Shown: positions 1 through 7,398, numbered from the stretch's first letter. The stretch: DNA of 14,163 nt from DATMXT01 sp035560415 (GCA_035560415.1 DATMZG010000147.1:1-14163); one strand, 5' to 3'. The notes: generated from the sequence alone by a model not told the origin. Numbers and translations are program-made.

Positions 1-25
1 ATGGTATACTATGTCCAATTCAAAG

Positions 26-55
26 TTGACTCAATTCACATTGAGTTAATATATA
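26..55 (+). promoter_or_regulatory. Probable sigma-A promoter of the YfcC-family carrier gene
   Basis: TTGACT at 26-31 is a good -35 box. The A/T run that follows gives TATATA at 50-55 as the -10, with an 18-nt spacer. An alternative -10 one base upstream would give 17 nt. Transcription would begin near 62, leaving a leader of about 100 nt before the start codon at 164. The spacer is occupied by an inverted repeat described separately. The call rests on motif matching only. Confidence 0.55.
29..46. repeat. Inverted repeat between the -35 and -10 boxes, likely operator
   Basis: ACTCAA at 29-34 and TTGAGT at 41-46 are perfect reverse complements around a 6-nt centre (TTCACA). The symmetry extends outward past one mismatch to TT at 26-27 and AA at 48-49. 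It overlaps the -35 and fills the spacer, the classic position for a repressor that blocks RNA polymerase. I do not recognise the binding protein, and no regulator gene is adjacent in the window. Confidence 0.45.
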
Positions 56-120
56 TTTGAAAGGGGTGATTCTATCGTTTCACGACTGGATATCGCCTGT
101 TTTTCGCATTTCAACCAGAC

Positions 121-146
121 TTGTTATGTGGAATAACAAATTTTTT
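121..146 (+). promoter_or_regulatory. A/T-rich dyad plus T-run in the leader, just upstream of the ribosome binding site
   Basis: TTGTTAT at 121-127 pairs with ATAACAA at 133-139 around 5 nt, and T6 follows at 141-146, directly before AGGAG at 149-153. It can be read as a weak intrinsic terminator or attenuator, or as a DNA operator. The half-sites resemble the redox repressor Rex consensus (TTGTTAA-N4-TTAACAA), but the spacing is one base too long, so the Rex reading is weak. Confidence 0.35.
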
Positions 147-163
147 GTAGGAGTGAGCGTAGT

Positions 164-1576
164 ATGGGCAAATCTGACACAAAAGAGAAGAAAGTCGGTT
201 TTAAACTGCCCCACCTGATGTGGATTCTTCTCGGATTAATCCTGATCATGAGCCTTCTGACTTACGTGATTCCGGCCGGACAGTTCGGCACGACGGAAAG
301 CGGAGCCATTGACGGCAGCGTCTTCAATTACCTCGGCCATCAGACCCCGGTCAGCCCTTACAGGGCACTTTACCTGATGCAGGACGGACTGGTAGGCTCC
401 GCGGTCATCATCATGGTTGTTTTAATCGGCGGCGCCGCCACGGGCGTTGTCCTGGCGACCAATGCGTTTGACAACCTCCTGAACTGGGCCATTTTCAAGC
501 TGAAGGACAAGGGCCAGAACACCCTGATCATCCTGCTCATGGTCCTGCTGATTTACCTCTCCGGCTTTGGCGGCGGCGACTACCTCATTGCGCTGGTTCC
601 CCTGGGCGTCGCGTTCTCGCGCAAACTGAGATTAGACCCGATTACGGCCATCGCGGTGACGACGTTTGCCACCTTGGTCGGCTTCGGAACAGGCCCCAAC
701 AAGCTGCTGATTCCCCAGACCATGATGGACGTCGTCCCGTATTCCGGCTTTGGCATGCGTTTCCTCATCATGAACTTCTTCATGGTTCTCGCCATTGCCT
801 ATGTGCTCTGGTATGTCAACCGCATTAAGAAGGACCCCTCCAAGTCCGCCATGGGCAACTCCGACTGGGTCAACCTTCAGGAAGTCGCTGACGAGTCGGT
901 CATCAAGGAAACCAACCTGTCCTGGCGCGATGTCCTGATTGTCGTGCTGTTCTTCGCCCAGTACATTCTGATTGTCTGGTACTCCATCACCCAGATCAGT
1001 AAGGGCGGCAATACTTACAACTTCTTGGCGATGGTCCAGACCGTCACCGCCATCCTCTGCGGCATTATCGGCGGCATGAAGATGGAGAGGATCGCCAACG
1101 AGTACGCCAAGGGCCTCGCCGGCATGGCGTTCGTCGGCTTCATCATCGGTATGGCCCGCGTAGTGTCGCTGGTCATGTCCGAAGGCAACATCATTCACAC
1201 GATCGTCTACACCCTCACCCGTCCGCTGCAGGGCCTCAACCGCGGCTTCTCGGCCATGGGTCTGACTGTAATCATCTCTTTCATCAACATCTTCATCCCC
1301 TCGGCGTCCAGCAAGGCCGCCATTCTCATGCCCATCATCAAGCCGGTCACCGAAGTGCTCGGCATGAACGCCCAGATCGCCGTTCAGGCCTTCCAGTTCG
1401 GCGATGGCTTCACCAACATCCTCTCGCCGGCCCTCGGCTGGACGGTCGGCTCCTGCGCCGCCGCCGGTGTCCCGTTTGAGAAGTGGTTCAAGTGGGCCCT
1501 GCCGCCTGTGGCCGCAATGACCGTTGTCTCCCTTATCTGGATTTACATCCTCAACTCCATTGGCTGGGTTGGCTGA
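164..1576 (+). CDS. YfcC/DcuC-family membrane carrier
   Basis: A 470-residue polytopic inner-membrane protein of the YfcC family (COG1288; Pfam DcuC/C4-dicarboxylate anaerobic carrier). These are secondary transporters for organic acids or amino acids, and the substrate cannot be read from sequence. Family hallmarks are KLPH followed by TM1 and IPAGQF (residues 14-41), a cytosolic charged loop at about 219-254 splitting two TM halves, IPSASSKAAILMP at 379-390 and FQFGDGFTNILSP at 410-422. Length is normal for the family. The ATG at 164 follows AGGAG at 149-153 with a slightly long 10-nt gap. The gene stands alone, closed by the hairpin at 1597-1640. Its leader suggests regulated expression. 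Some relatives have been assigned to arginine/ornithine or C4-dicarboxylate exchange. I see no pathway genes next to it, so substrate is left open. Confidence 0.88.
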   Translation: MGKSDTKEKKVGFKLPHLMWILLGLILIMSLLTYVIPAGQFGTTESGAIDGSVFNYLGHQTPVSPYRALYLMQDGLVGSAVIIMVVLIGGAATGVVLATNAFDNLLNWAIFKLKDKGQNTLIILLMVLLIYLSGFGGGDYLIALVPLGVAFSRKLRLDPITAIAVTTFATLVGFGTGPNKLLIPQTMMDVVPYSGFGMRFLIMNFFMVLAIAYVLWYVNRIKKDPSKSAMGNSDWVNLQEVADESVIKETNLSWRDVLIVVLFFAQYILIVWYSITQISKGGNTYNFLAMVQTVTAILCGIIGGMKMERIANEYAKGLAGMAFVGFIIGMARVVSLVMSEGNIIHTIVYTLTRPLQGLNRGFSAMGLTVIISFINIFIPSASSKAAILMPIIKPVTEVLGMNAQIAVQAFQFGDGFTNILSPALGWTVGSCAAAGVPFEKWFKWALPPVAAMTVVSLIWIYILNSIGWVG

Positions 1577-1596
1577 TAAGGGCGAACCGCAATAAT

Positions 1597-1640
1597 CACA
1601 AAAATGGAGCAGTCGCGAAAGCGACTGCTCCATTTTTGTG
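1597..1640. terminator. Bidirectional intrinsic terminator between convergent genes
   Basis: Positions 1597-1616 and 1621-1640 form a perfect 20-bp stem around a GAAA loop. The outer part is A/T rich (AAAAATGG paired with CCATTTTT), so a U-run is present at the 3' side in either direction. It ends the carrier gene on the plus strand and the ECF transporter operon on the minus strand. Confidence 0.93.
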
Positions 1641-1648
1641 ACGGCGAC

Positions 1649-4078
1649 TCAGGAGAAAACGCCGTATTTAATTTTAATGCGCTCGAGCTTTTCGAGCATG
1701 GGCTCTGCCGCAAACCACAAAAAGACCACGGTGCCGGCCGCGTGAATGGCGTCCATCGGAAAGCCGGTGGCGCTGTAGGCCAAAAAGACGGGCAGATTTA
1801 CGCTGCCCTGCCACAGAAGGGCGGAGGCGAAGTTCATGACGGGGCCGTAGACGAGAAGGGCCGCAAGGCCGCCGTAGGCGCACAGGGCCGCCCTTGTGCG
1901 CCGCAGCGGGCCTGTCCTGAAAAGCGTCCCTGCCAAAAAGCCCGTCAGCCCCATCGCGAACATTTGCCAGGGCGTCCACGGGCCCTGCGCGAACAGCATG
2001 TTGGAGACCAGCATAGTCATGGCCCCCGTCAGAAAGCCGGTCTCGCCGCCGAAGGCGACGCCGGCGATGATTGCAAGTGCCATGACCGGCTTGAACTGCG
2101 GTAGCATGAAAAAGGCTGCCCGGCCCGCCACGCCGATGGCACAGAGCGCCGCGATGACGGCGAGCTCTCTGGCCTTTGGTTTTCGCCCCTCGAAAAGCAC
2201 GAAGAAGGGGAGCGTGCACTCGAGCAGCACCAGAAGGGCGATAAAGGAATATTTTCGCCCGTCAAAGAGGGCTGCGCCGAAATAGAGGGTGAGCAAAATG
2301 AGGAGGAGCACTGAGCACAGCGCAAGCGCCTTGGAGCGCGTGGGGAGCTTTTCGGGCATTTCGGGGATTTTGGGCTTTTGGGGCGTCTCGAAGGGTGGCG
2401 GCTCGTCAGGCGGCAAAAGGGGAGGCGGGACGTCCGGGTGAACCGGCTCCTCCTCTTTACCCTCCAAAGCCGAAATGAGGGCGCGGGGCGTGACGCACTC
2501 GGGCAGCAGTCCGCGGGACATGCGGCTTGCCGCTGTCGTGTAAAAGGCGTTGCCGGCAAAAAATTCGTCCGGAGACCCCGACGCGACGACTTCGCCGTCA
2601 AAGAGCAGGGCGCAAGTGTCGGCGCAGGCGGCGCAAAACTCAATGTCGTGGCTGACAAGCAAAATTGCTTTACTCCGCTGCCTCAGCGCGCGCAGGATTT
2701 CGGCGAGCGTCTCCTTGAACTGCGCGTCAAGCCCCTTGGTGGGCTCGTCCAGCAGCAGGATGTCGGGCTCCCGCAGCAGCACTTTGCAGAGTGCCGCCCG
2801 CTGCTGCTCGCCGCCCGAGAGGTCGTAGGGGTGCCGGTCGAGCAGCGCGTCAAGTTGACACAGCTCTGTAAAGTCTTTAAGCTTTCTAAGCATAAATGAT
2901 TTCTCGCCTGAGAGGCTGCTTATCGCGTCGAGAAGTTCTTCCCGCACTGTCTTTTTTATGAACAGCGCCTTGGGGTTTTGCGGCAGGACCCCAACGCTGC
3001 CCTCCCGCAAAATTTCGCCGCGCGTGGGTCCCTCAAGCCCCGAGAGCAGCCGGACGGCGGTGGACTTGCCGGCGCCGTTCACGCCCAGGAGGGCAAAGAG
3101 CTCGCCCCGGTGCAGTGAAAGACTGAGGCCTTTTAAGACGTCGGGCCCCACCCGCTCATACCGAAACCAAACCCGCTCGGCTTTTAAAACCGGCTTTTCC
3201 CTGGAAAAGTCCCGCTCCGGCGAGTGCGCCACCCCGACCGGCTCATGACTTTGCAGGTGCGCTTCAAGCCAATTGCGCCCCTCCCGAACCGTGACGGGGC
3301 AAGGGGCGGGGCTTTTTACGGCGGCCCAGACCCGCATGGGGGTCGGCATGGCCGAAAACATCGGGTGACCCTGCGCAAGCAGCATTTCGCCCACCTCGGA
3401 GGGCGTCCCGTCCGCAATGACCCGCCCCCGCTCGAGCACGATGGCGCGGGAGGCCAGCGGCAGGGCCTCCTCCAGCCGGTGCTCGGTCAGCATGACCGTG
3501 ACTGAGAGCTCCCGGTTGATTTTGGCGACGATGGCGAGGAAGTCGGCCGCGGCAATGGGGTCGAGCTGGGCCGTCGGCTCGTCTAAAAGCAGCACTTTGG
3601 GCTGCATGGCCATGACGCAGGCGAGGTTTAAAAGCTGCTTTTGGCCGCCCGACAGCGACGCGACGTCCCTGTAAAACCAATCCTCAATGCCGAAGAACGA
3701 GGCCATTTCGGCCACTCTGCGGCGGATGACGGGGGTGGCGTACCCGAGGCTCTCAAGCCCGAAGGCCAGCTCGTGCCACACTTTGTCGGTGACAATCTGG
3801 TTGTCGGGGTCCTGCATGACAAAGCCGATTTTGGCGCTCTGTTCCCGAAGGTCGAGGGCTTCGAGGGGCCGCCCCTCAAAGAGCACTTCGCCCTCCCTGC
3901 GCCCGCGGGGGGTGAGGGCCGGCTTTAAATTTTTTAAAAGTGTCGTCTTTCCGCCGCCCGACGGCCCGCAGAGCACGAGAAACTCGCCTTGCCGGACGTT
4001 CAGTGTGACCCGGTCAAGCGCGCTTTCGCACTGATTTGGGTAGCGAAAAGTCAGGCTTTGGATGTGAAACGTCTCCAC
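1649..4078 (-). CDS. ECF transporter fusion: two ATPase domains plus S component
   Basis: An 809-residue protein carrying most of an energy-coupling factor vitamin importer in one chain. ATPase 1 has Walker A GPSGGGKT (38-45), signature LSGGQKQ (142-148), Walker B LLLDEP (163-168) and H-loop His200. ATPase 2 has GVNGAGKST (332-340), LSGGEQQR (420-427), ILLLDEPT (440-447) and His477. A proline-rich linker (about 545-580) leads to an S component of about six TM helices (583-795) with QGPWTPWQMFAMG (698-710). The GTG at 4078 is preferred because GGAGG at 4086-4090 lies 7 nt upstream; an upstream in-frame start at 4135 has no such support. It overlaps ecfT by 28 bp, implying translational coupling. 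The riboswitch upstream points to cobalamin or a related corrinoid/precursor, as for the S components CbrT or CblT. I cannot tell which of these it is. Confidence 0.93.
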   Translation of the reverse strand: METFHIQSLTFRYPNQCESALDRVTLNVRQGEFLVLCGPSGGGKTTLLKNLKPALTPRGRREGEVLFEGRPLEALDLREQSAKIGFVMQDPDNQIVTDKVWHELAFGLESLGYATPVIRRRVAEMASFFGIEDWFYRDVASLSGGQKQLLNLACVMAMQPKVLLLDEPTAQLDPIAAADFLAIVAKINRELSVTVMLTEHRLEEALPLASRAIVLERGRVIADGTPSEVGEMLLAQGHPMFSAMPTPMRVWAAVKSPAPCPVTVREGRNWLEAHLQSHEPVGVAHSPERDFSREKPVLKAERVWFRYERVGPDVLKGLSLSLHRGELFALLGVNGAGKSTAVRLLSGLEGPTRGEILREGSVGVLPQNPKALFIKKTVREELLDAISSLSGEKSFMLRKLKDFTELCQLDALLDRHPYDLSGGEQQRAALCKVLLREPDILLLDEPTKGLDAQFKETLAEILRALRQRSKAILLVSHDIEFCAACADTCALLFDGEVVASGSPDEFFAGNAFYTTAASRMSRGLLPECVTPRALISALEGKEEEPVHPDVPPPLLPPDEPPPFETPQKPKIPEMPEKLPTRSKALALCSVLLLILLTLYFGAALFDGRKYSFIALLVLLECTLPFFVLFEGRKPKARELAVIAALCAIGVAGRAAFFMLPQFKPVMALAIIAGVAFGGETGFLTGAMTMLVSNMLFAQGPWTPWQMFAMGLTGFLAGTLFRTGPLRRTRAALCAYGGLAALLVYGPVMNFASALLWQGSVNLPVFLAYSATGFPMDAIHAAGTVVFLWFAAEPMLEKLERIKIKYGVFS

Positions 4079-4956
4079 TTGCGGGCCTCCAGATAGTTTA
4101 ATATGACCGGGGTCAGACCAAGGGCCAGATAGCACAGGTAAAAGCTCGCCTCAAGGGGCCCCGCGGCCCCCCACTTCACGGTCGGGTAATACCGGAAATA
4201 GAGCCCGCCCGCGGCCCACCCAGAGGCGACGTAAAGTCCGCAAAAGATGAGCCACGCCAGCAGCGCCCGGTCCCGCGCCTCAAAGCGGTAAATGGAGAAG
4301 GCGCTGCGCCCCGGCAGCCCGTACCCGCGGCTTTTCATGCTGTCGGCAGTCTCAATGGCGTTGTCGAGAGACCATGTGACGACGATGGACGAGACGGCGG
4401 CGGCATGCCTGAGTCTTGAGAGGAGCGGCCCCTGCGACAGGTCGCGCCCGCAGGCCCTTTGAGCTTCAGCCGCCGCTTTGAACTGCGCCGCAAACCGGGG
4501 GACAAAGCGCAGCGACATTGACAGCACAAGGCTTAAAGCGGGGATGACCCGGCCAAACAGGCAGACGAATTTGTCGGTGCTCATCACAGCGTGGCAGCAG
4601 GAAAACCACATGAGCGCCGCCGCGAGCATCAAGGCCGCCCCGACGCCGTACAGGATGCTCTCAAGGGTCAGGGGGTTGCCGCTCGGCAGGTAGCGCAGGG
4701 TTGTCCCGCCCGCGTGGTTGAAGGCGGCGCTGACGGCAACGGCGAGGAGGGACATGGGCAGCAAATAACAGAAGCCTTTTTTTATGGCCGCCCCGCCCCG
4801 CAGCGACGCCAAATAGAGGGCGGCGCAGACAAGCGAAATGCCAAGGCAGACGGGGTTCATGAGGCCCATGGAAAAGGCGATGACAAGGGTGAAATAGAGC
4901 GCGCCCAAAGCCGGGTGGCAGACGGACAAAATATCGGTGTTCCTCGTCGTCGTCAC
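4051..4956 (-). CDS. ecfT: Energy-coupling factor transmembrane protein EcfT
   Basis: The membrane scaffold of an ECF importer, which couples ATP hydrolysis by the downstream ATPases to toppling of the S component. The product is about 301 residues with TM stretches near 16-52, 62-79, 103-121, 233-255 and 275-295. The two cytosolic coupling motifs that dock on the ATPases sit at 167-170 (RACG where many EcfT proteins have ARG) and 208-213 (KSRGYG). The start is uncertain. A TTG at 4986 lies inside the terminator hairpin and is unlikely. GTG at 4956 has AAAGGA almost touching it. TTG at 4929 has GAGGA 11 nt upstream. I list GTG 4956 because it yields a natural N-terminus before the conserved TDxLSxxHP stretch. 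It is transcribed with the fused ATPase/S gene under the cobalamin riboswitch. Confidence 0.88.
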   Translation of the reverse strand: MTTTRNTDILSVCHPALGALYFTLVIAFSMGLMNPVCLGISLVCAALYLASLRGGAAIKKGFCYLLPMSLLAVAVSAAFNHAGGTTLRYLPSGNPLTLESILYGVGAALMLAAALMWFSCCHAVMSTDKFVCLFGRVIPALSLVLSMSLRFVPRFAAQFKAAAEAQRACGRDLSQGPLLSRLRHAAAVSSIVVTWSLDNAIETADSMKSRGYGLPGRSAFSIYRFEARDRALLAWLIFCGLYVASGWAAGGLYFRYYPTVKWGAAGPLEASFYLCYLALGLTPVILNYLEARKWRRFTSKA

Positions 4957-4968
4957 TTCCTTTCGAAG

Positions 4969-5008
4969 AAAAAAGCGCCGCGCCAATGAAAAAAGTCATT
5001 GGCGCGGC
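4969..5008 (-). terminator. Intrinsic terminator of the cobalamin riboswitch (expression platform)
   Basis: On the minus strand, a perfect 13-bp G+C-rich stem (arms 4996-5008 and 4977-4989) with a 6-nt loop is followed by GC and a U6 run (4969-4974). It lies between the aptamer and ecfT, so it is the switch that stops transcription when ligand is bound. It also overlaps the most upstream possible ecfT start (TTG 4986), which argues that translation starts further down. Confidence 0.88.
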
Positions 5009-5051
5009 CGTATTTCTGCGGTTTAAAATTCACATGCCGGCGTCAAAGTCG

Positions 5052-5260
5052 CGTGACAGCACGTTCGTCCCAAGCAGGTCTTCTGACTTCGGCCCGTTTT
5101 GCCCCGACCATTCGTCTTCTCACGCTGTGGCGCGGGTGACTGGCTAACGCCTTTGGTCGGGCGGGCCGTCACAGCGGCGGCGTCCGTGCCGGATTTTGAC
5201 CGGCTTCCCTATTCTCCGGGGAAAAGGGGAGCCTGACGGCGCCTTTTCTCCGGCACTTGG
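5052..5260 (-). promoter_or_regulatory. Cobalamin riboswitch controlling the ECF operon
   Basis: Read on the minus strand, the conserved aptamer elements appear in order: GGGAAGCCGGTCAAAATCC (the GGGAAnnnGGUG-AAAUCC core), CGCTGTGACGG, GCCAGTCACC and the 3' B12 box GAAGTCAGAAGACCTGC. P1 is CCAAG at 5256-5260 pairing with CTTGG at 5070-5074. Just 3' is a small hairpin (5052-5063, CGTG/CACG), whose loop can pair with ACAGC at 5124-5128, consistent with the L5-L13 kissing contact of this class. With the terminator at 4969-5008 it should repress uptake genes when adenosyl- or other cobalamin is plentiful. The aptamer identity is firm, and the kissing pair is inference. Confidence 0.93.
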
Positions 5261-5284
5261 ACAATATTTCATTTTGTGATATTC

Positions 5285-5293
5285 AGTATAACA
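5285..5293 (-). promoter_or_regulatory. Extended -10 promoter for the riboswitch and ECF operon
   Basis: The minus strand reads TG-T-TATACT (TATACT at 5285-5290), an extended -10 element. No good -35 lies 17 nt upstream, as is common with extended -10 promoters. Initiation would be near 5278, about 18 nt before the aptamer. TGTGAT (5275-5280) and ATCACA (5295-5300) form a perfect dyad around the -10 that could bind a regulator. There is no terminator between spoIIP and this point, so some read-through from spoIIP is possible. Confidence 0.55.
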
Positions 5294-5328
5294 CATCACA
5301 GGGCAAAAAGCAGTACAAATCGAAAGAA

Positions 5329-6309
5329 CTATTTCAACAGCTGCGCAAGCCCCGCCGCAAAGAGCTCGGCCGCGTACTCGGCCTCGCCGAGGCTGTTGCC
5401 GCAGGAGCCGACCTCCACTAAAATGGCCCCCTGCCGCAGGTGCTGGTTGAAGCGGTCGGCCCGCAGGTTGAGGGGGCGCATGAGGCCGGGGTAGTTGTCG
5501 ACGAGGATTTTTTGCAGCGCCATGGCAAAGCGCAGGTTGTCGCGCCAGTTGTCGTGCTGCTTGCCGTTTTGCGGCGTGCCGACGACCAGCATCATCTGGG
5601 CGGCCGTCTTGTCCCCGATGACCGTGATGGGCCGGTATTTGACGCCGGTCGAGGTGATCATGGAGTCGCGGTGGATGTCGAGCACGACCCGCACCGAGGG
5701 GTAGGCCTCAAGCTCGGCCTCGGCCACCGCGAGGCTCTTCACATAGGCCTGGTTGAAGGAGGGGATGTCGCAGAGCGTCTCGTCGTGCACGACTTCAATG
5801 CCGCGCTTTTCAAGGGCCTGCGCCAGTACCCGCCCCACCGCGACGACGTCCTCGTCCGGGTTTTCGCTGCGCACCGACGCCTCGCCGCTCTCGGGGTCAT
5901 AGCTGACAGTGCCCTCCGGCGAATAGGCCTCGGTCCCGTGGGTGTGCAAAATGAGCACCTGCGGCCCTTCGGTCACCTCGGACAGGCTGACTCCGTCCGA
6001 GAGCAGCGCCGCGTAGTCGGGTTCGTAGTCGGTCTGGTTGAGCACGTAGATGCCGCCCGTCCCCTCGTGGGTGGATGCCGAGCCCGTCAAGGTCACGGCC
6101 GTCACCGGCAGTTCCCCCTCGGGGATGTCGTCGGACGGGGCCGGGGCGGGTTTCTCAGGGGTGGAGAAAATGAGATCGCGGTGGTTGACGACTTCCGGGG
6201 TCTCGGTTTCGGCGGCCATTGCCGGGGCCGGGAGCAGCAGCAGCATAAAGCCGCAGGCCAAAAGTCCGCCGATCAGGTTGATCAAAACGATTCTAAGCCT
6301 TGTCCCCAT
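5329..6309 (-). CDS. spoIIP: Stage II sporulation protein P, engulfment peptidoglycan hydrolase
   Basis: SpoIIP is an N-acetylmuramoyl-L-alanine amidase and endopeptidase of the SpoIID/M/P machine that thins septal wall and drives engulfment of the forespore. The 326-residue product has an N-terminal membrane anchor or signal (about 7-28, ending PAPAMA), an acidic, proline-rich linker, then the SpoIIP catalytic domain with LHTHGTEAY (121-129), LDIHRDS (210-216) and LVEVGSCGNS (297-306). Their His and Glu residues fit the metal/catalytic set of the family. ATG at 6309 is chosen because GAGGTG lies at 6316-6321, 6 nt away; an upstream in-frame start at 6381 lacks a site. It is shorter than Bacillus SpoIIP (about 400 residues), mainly in the N-terminal linker. 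The usual neighbour gpr is not here. A SigE-like promoter lies upstream. Confidence 0.94.
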   Translation of the reverse strand: MGTRLRIVLINLIGGLLACGFMLLLLPAPAMAAETETPEVVNHRDLIFSTPEKPAPAPSDDIPEGELPVTAVTLTGSASTHEGTGGIYVLNQTDYEPDYAALLSDGVSLSEVTEGPQVLILHTHGTEAYSPEGTVSYDPESGEASVRSENPDEDVVAVGRVLAQALEKRGIEVVHDETLCDIPSFNQAYVKSLAVAEAELEAYPSVRVVLDIHRDSMITSTGVKYRPITVIGDKTAAQMMLVVGTPQNGKQHDNWRDNLRFAMALQKILVDNYPGLMRPLNLRADRFNQHLRQGAILVEVGSCGNSLGEAEYAAELFAAGLAQLLK

Positions 6310-6326
6310 GTTTTTCACCTCAAGGG

Positions 6327-6356
6327 ACAATATGACGGGACCGCTTGCTTTTATGC
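6327..6356 (-). promoter_or_regulatory. Candidate SigE-type promoter of spoIIP
   Basis: On the minus strand GCATAAA (6350-6356), a 15-nt spacer and CATATTGT (6327-6334) resemble the mother-cell sigma-E consensus (kmATATT-N15-CATACAnT). Sigma-E control fits spoIIP in Bacillus. The predicted start point falls at the edge of the ribosome binding site (6316-6321), which is tight and lowers confidence. It overlaps the divergent glpX promoter almost completely. Confidence 0.35.
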
Positions 6357-6373
6357 CATATTTGGGGTACAAT
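6345..6373 (+). promoter_or_regulatory. Sigma-A promoter of glpX
   Basis: TTGCTT at 6345-6350, a 17-nt spacer and TACAAT at 6368-6373. Transcription should begin near 6380, only two bases before the ATG at 6382 and about 23 nt before the GTG at 6403. This supports GTG 6403 as the translation start. Confidence 0.65.
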
Positions 6374-6402
6374 AATCTCAAATGTCAACAGGGGGTATCG
6401 GT

Positions 6403-7398
6403 GTGACTATTGAAAAGGACCTCTCCTTACATATTGTGCGGGTCACGGAATCGGCGGCGCTTCGGGCGGCCCGAACGCTTGGCCACGGCGACAAAAACGC
6501 GAGCGACAAAGCCGCGGTCGACGCCATGCGCGGCATGCTCGACTATCTGGACATTCGGGGAATCGTCGTCATCGGAGAAGGGGAGAAGGACGAGGCGCCC
6601 ATGCTCTACTGCGGCGAGCGGGTCGGCCGGCAGGCCGACGACAGCATTGACGTCGACATTGCGGTCGACCCCATCGACGGCACCACCCTCATCGCAAACG
6701 GGCTGGCAAACTCCATTTCGGTCATTGCCGTGGGCTCACGCGGCTCCCTCATGAGCATCCCCTGTTACTACGCCTTAAAACTCGCCTGCGGACCGAAACT
6801 GCGCGGGTATCTCGACTTAAACGCCTCCATCACGGCCAATGTCAGAGTCGCGGCGGCCCGGCTTGGCAAGTCCTTTGCCGACATCACGGTCGCCCTCTTA
6901 AACCGCCCCCGGCACGACGAGTATATCCGGGAGATGCGGGCCCTCGGCTGCCGCATCAAGCTCATTCAGGACGGCGACATTGCGGCCGCCATCGCCGCCT
7001 GCGACGACGACAAGGGCATCGACTTTTACTACGGCATCGGCGGCGCGCCGGAGGCCGTCATCACGGCAGTCGCCATGAAGTGCCTCGAGGGCGACCTGCA
7101 GGTGAAAATGTGGCCCAAGGACGACGCCGAGCGGGATAAACTCGCGGCCGCCGGCCTTGAGCCGGGCAAAATTTACACGGCCGACGACCTTGCGGCCGGC
7201 GAAGACCTCATTTTCTCGGCCACCGGCATCACGGACGGCGAGCTGCTGCGCGGCGTGCGCTACTACGGCGAGAAGGCCAGAACTTATTCGCTGCTCATGC
7301 GGGCCAAGACCAAGACCGTCCGCTATGTCGAGGCCGTCCACAACCTCAACTATAAGACGGTGCCCTCCAAGGAAAACCGCCTCGAAGTCCCGATTTAA
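6403..7398 (+). CDS. glpX: Class II fructose-1,6-bisphosphatase GlpX
   Basis: Hydrolyses fructose 1,6-bisphosphate to fructose 6-phosphate in gluconeogenesis; cytosolic and Mn/Mg dependent. The 331-residue product matches the family length (E. coli GlpX 336). Metal and substrate motifs are GHGDKNASDKAAVDAM (27-42), VIGEGEKDEAP (56-66), VDPIDGTT (88-95) and GIGGAPEAVIT in the C-terminal half. The GTG at 6403 is preferred because G5 at 6391-6395 stands 7 nt upstream and the promoter's start point is near 6380. The ATG at 6382 would be nearly leaderless and would add seven residues (MSTGGIG) that encode the ribosome site itself. It is monocistronic, divergent from spoIIP and closed by the hairpin at 7418-7453. 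Some GlpX homologues also act on sedoheptulose bisphosphate, which cannot be judged here. Confidence 0.95.
   Translation: MTIEKDLSLHIVRVTESAALRAARTLGHGDKNASDKAAVDAMRGMLDYLDIRGIVVIGEGEKDEAPMLYCGERVGRQADDSIDVDIAVDPIDGTTLIANGLANSISVIAVGSRGSLMSIPCYYALKLACGPKLRGYLDLNASITANVRVAAARLGKSFADITVALLNRPRHDEYIREMRALGCRIKLIQDGDIAAAIAACDDDKGIDFYYGIGGAPEAVITAVAMKCLEGDLQVKMWPKDDAERDKLAAAGLEPGKIYTADDLAAGEDLIFSATGITDGELLRGVRYYGEKARTYSLLMRAKTKTVRYVEAVHNLNYKTVPSKENRLEVPI

Noticed and set aside
121..139. Confident Rex operator
   Set aside because: Half-sites are similar but the dyad is 19 bp rather than 18 bp with a different centre, so it is kept only as a possibility.
66..210. GTG-started small frame overlapping the carrier gene's start
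   Set aside because: The purine-rich stretch touches the GTG with no spacing, the peptide is unremarkable and it overlaps the real gene out of frame.
632..1633. 333-codon antisense frame over the YfcC-family carrier
   Set aside because: Low-complexity His/Asp/Gly-rich translation, starts within the terminator hairpin, no family resemblance; shadow of the real gene.
4079..4135. Upstream start (4135) for the ATPase/S fusion protein
   Set aside because: The 19 extra residues do not look like an ATPase N-terminus and would contain the GGAGG site that serves GTG 4078.
4661..4999. 112-codon frame from an ATG in the riboswitch terminator, as a leader peptide or small gene
   Set aside because: It runs out of frame through conserved ecfT sequence and its ATG is buried in the terminator stem; no ribosome site.
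6382..6402. ATG at 6382 as the glpX start
   Set aside because: Transcription is predicted to begin near 6380, and the first codons encode the ribosome binding site for GTG 6403, which has ideal spacing.
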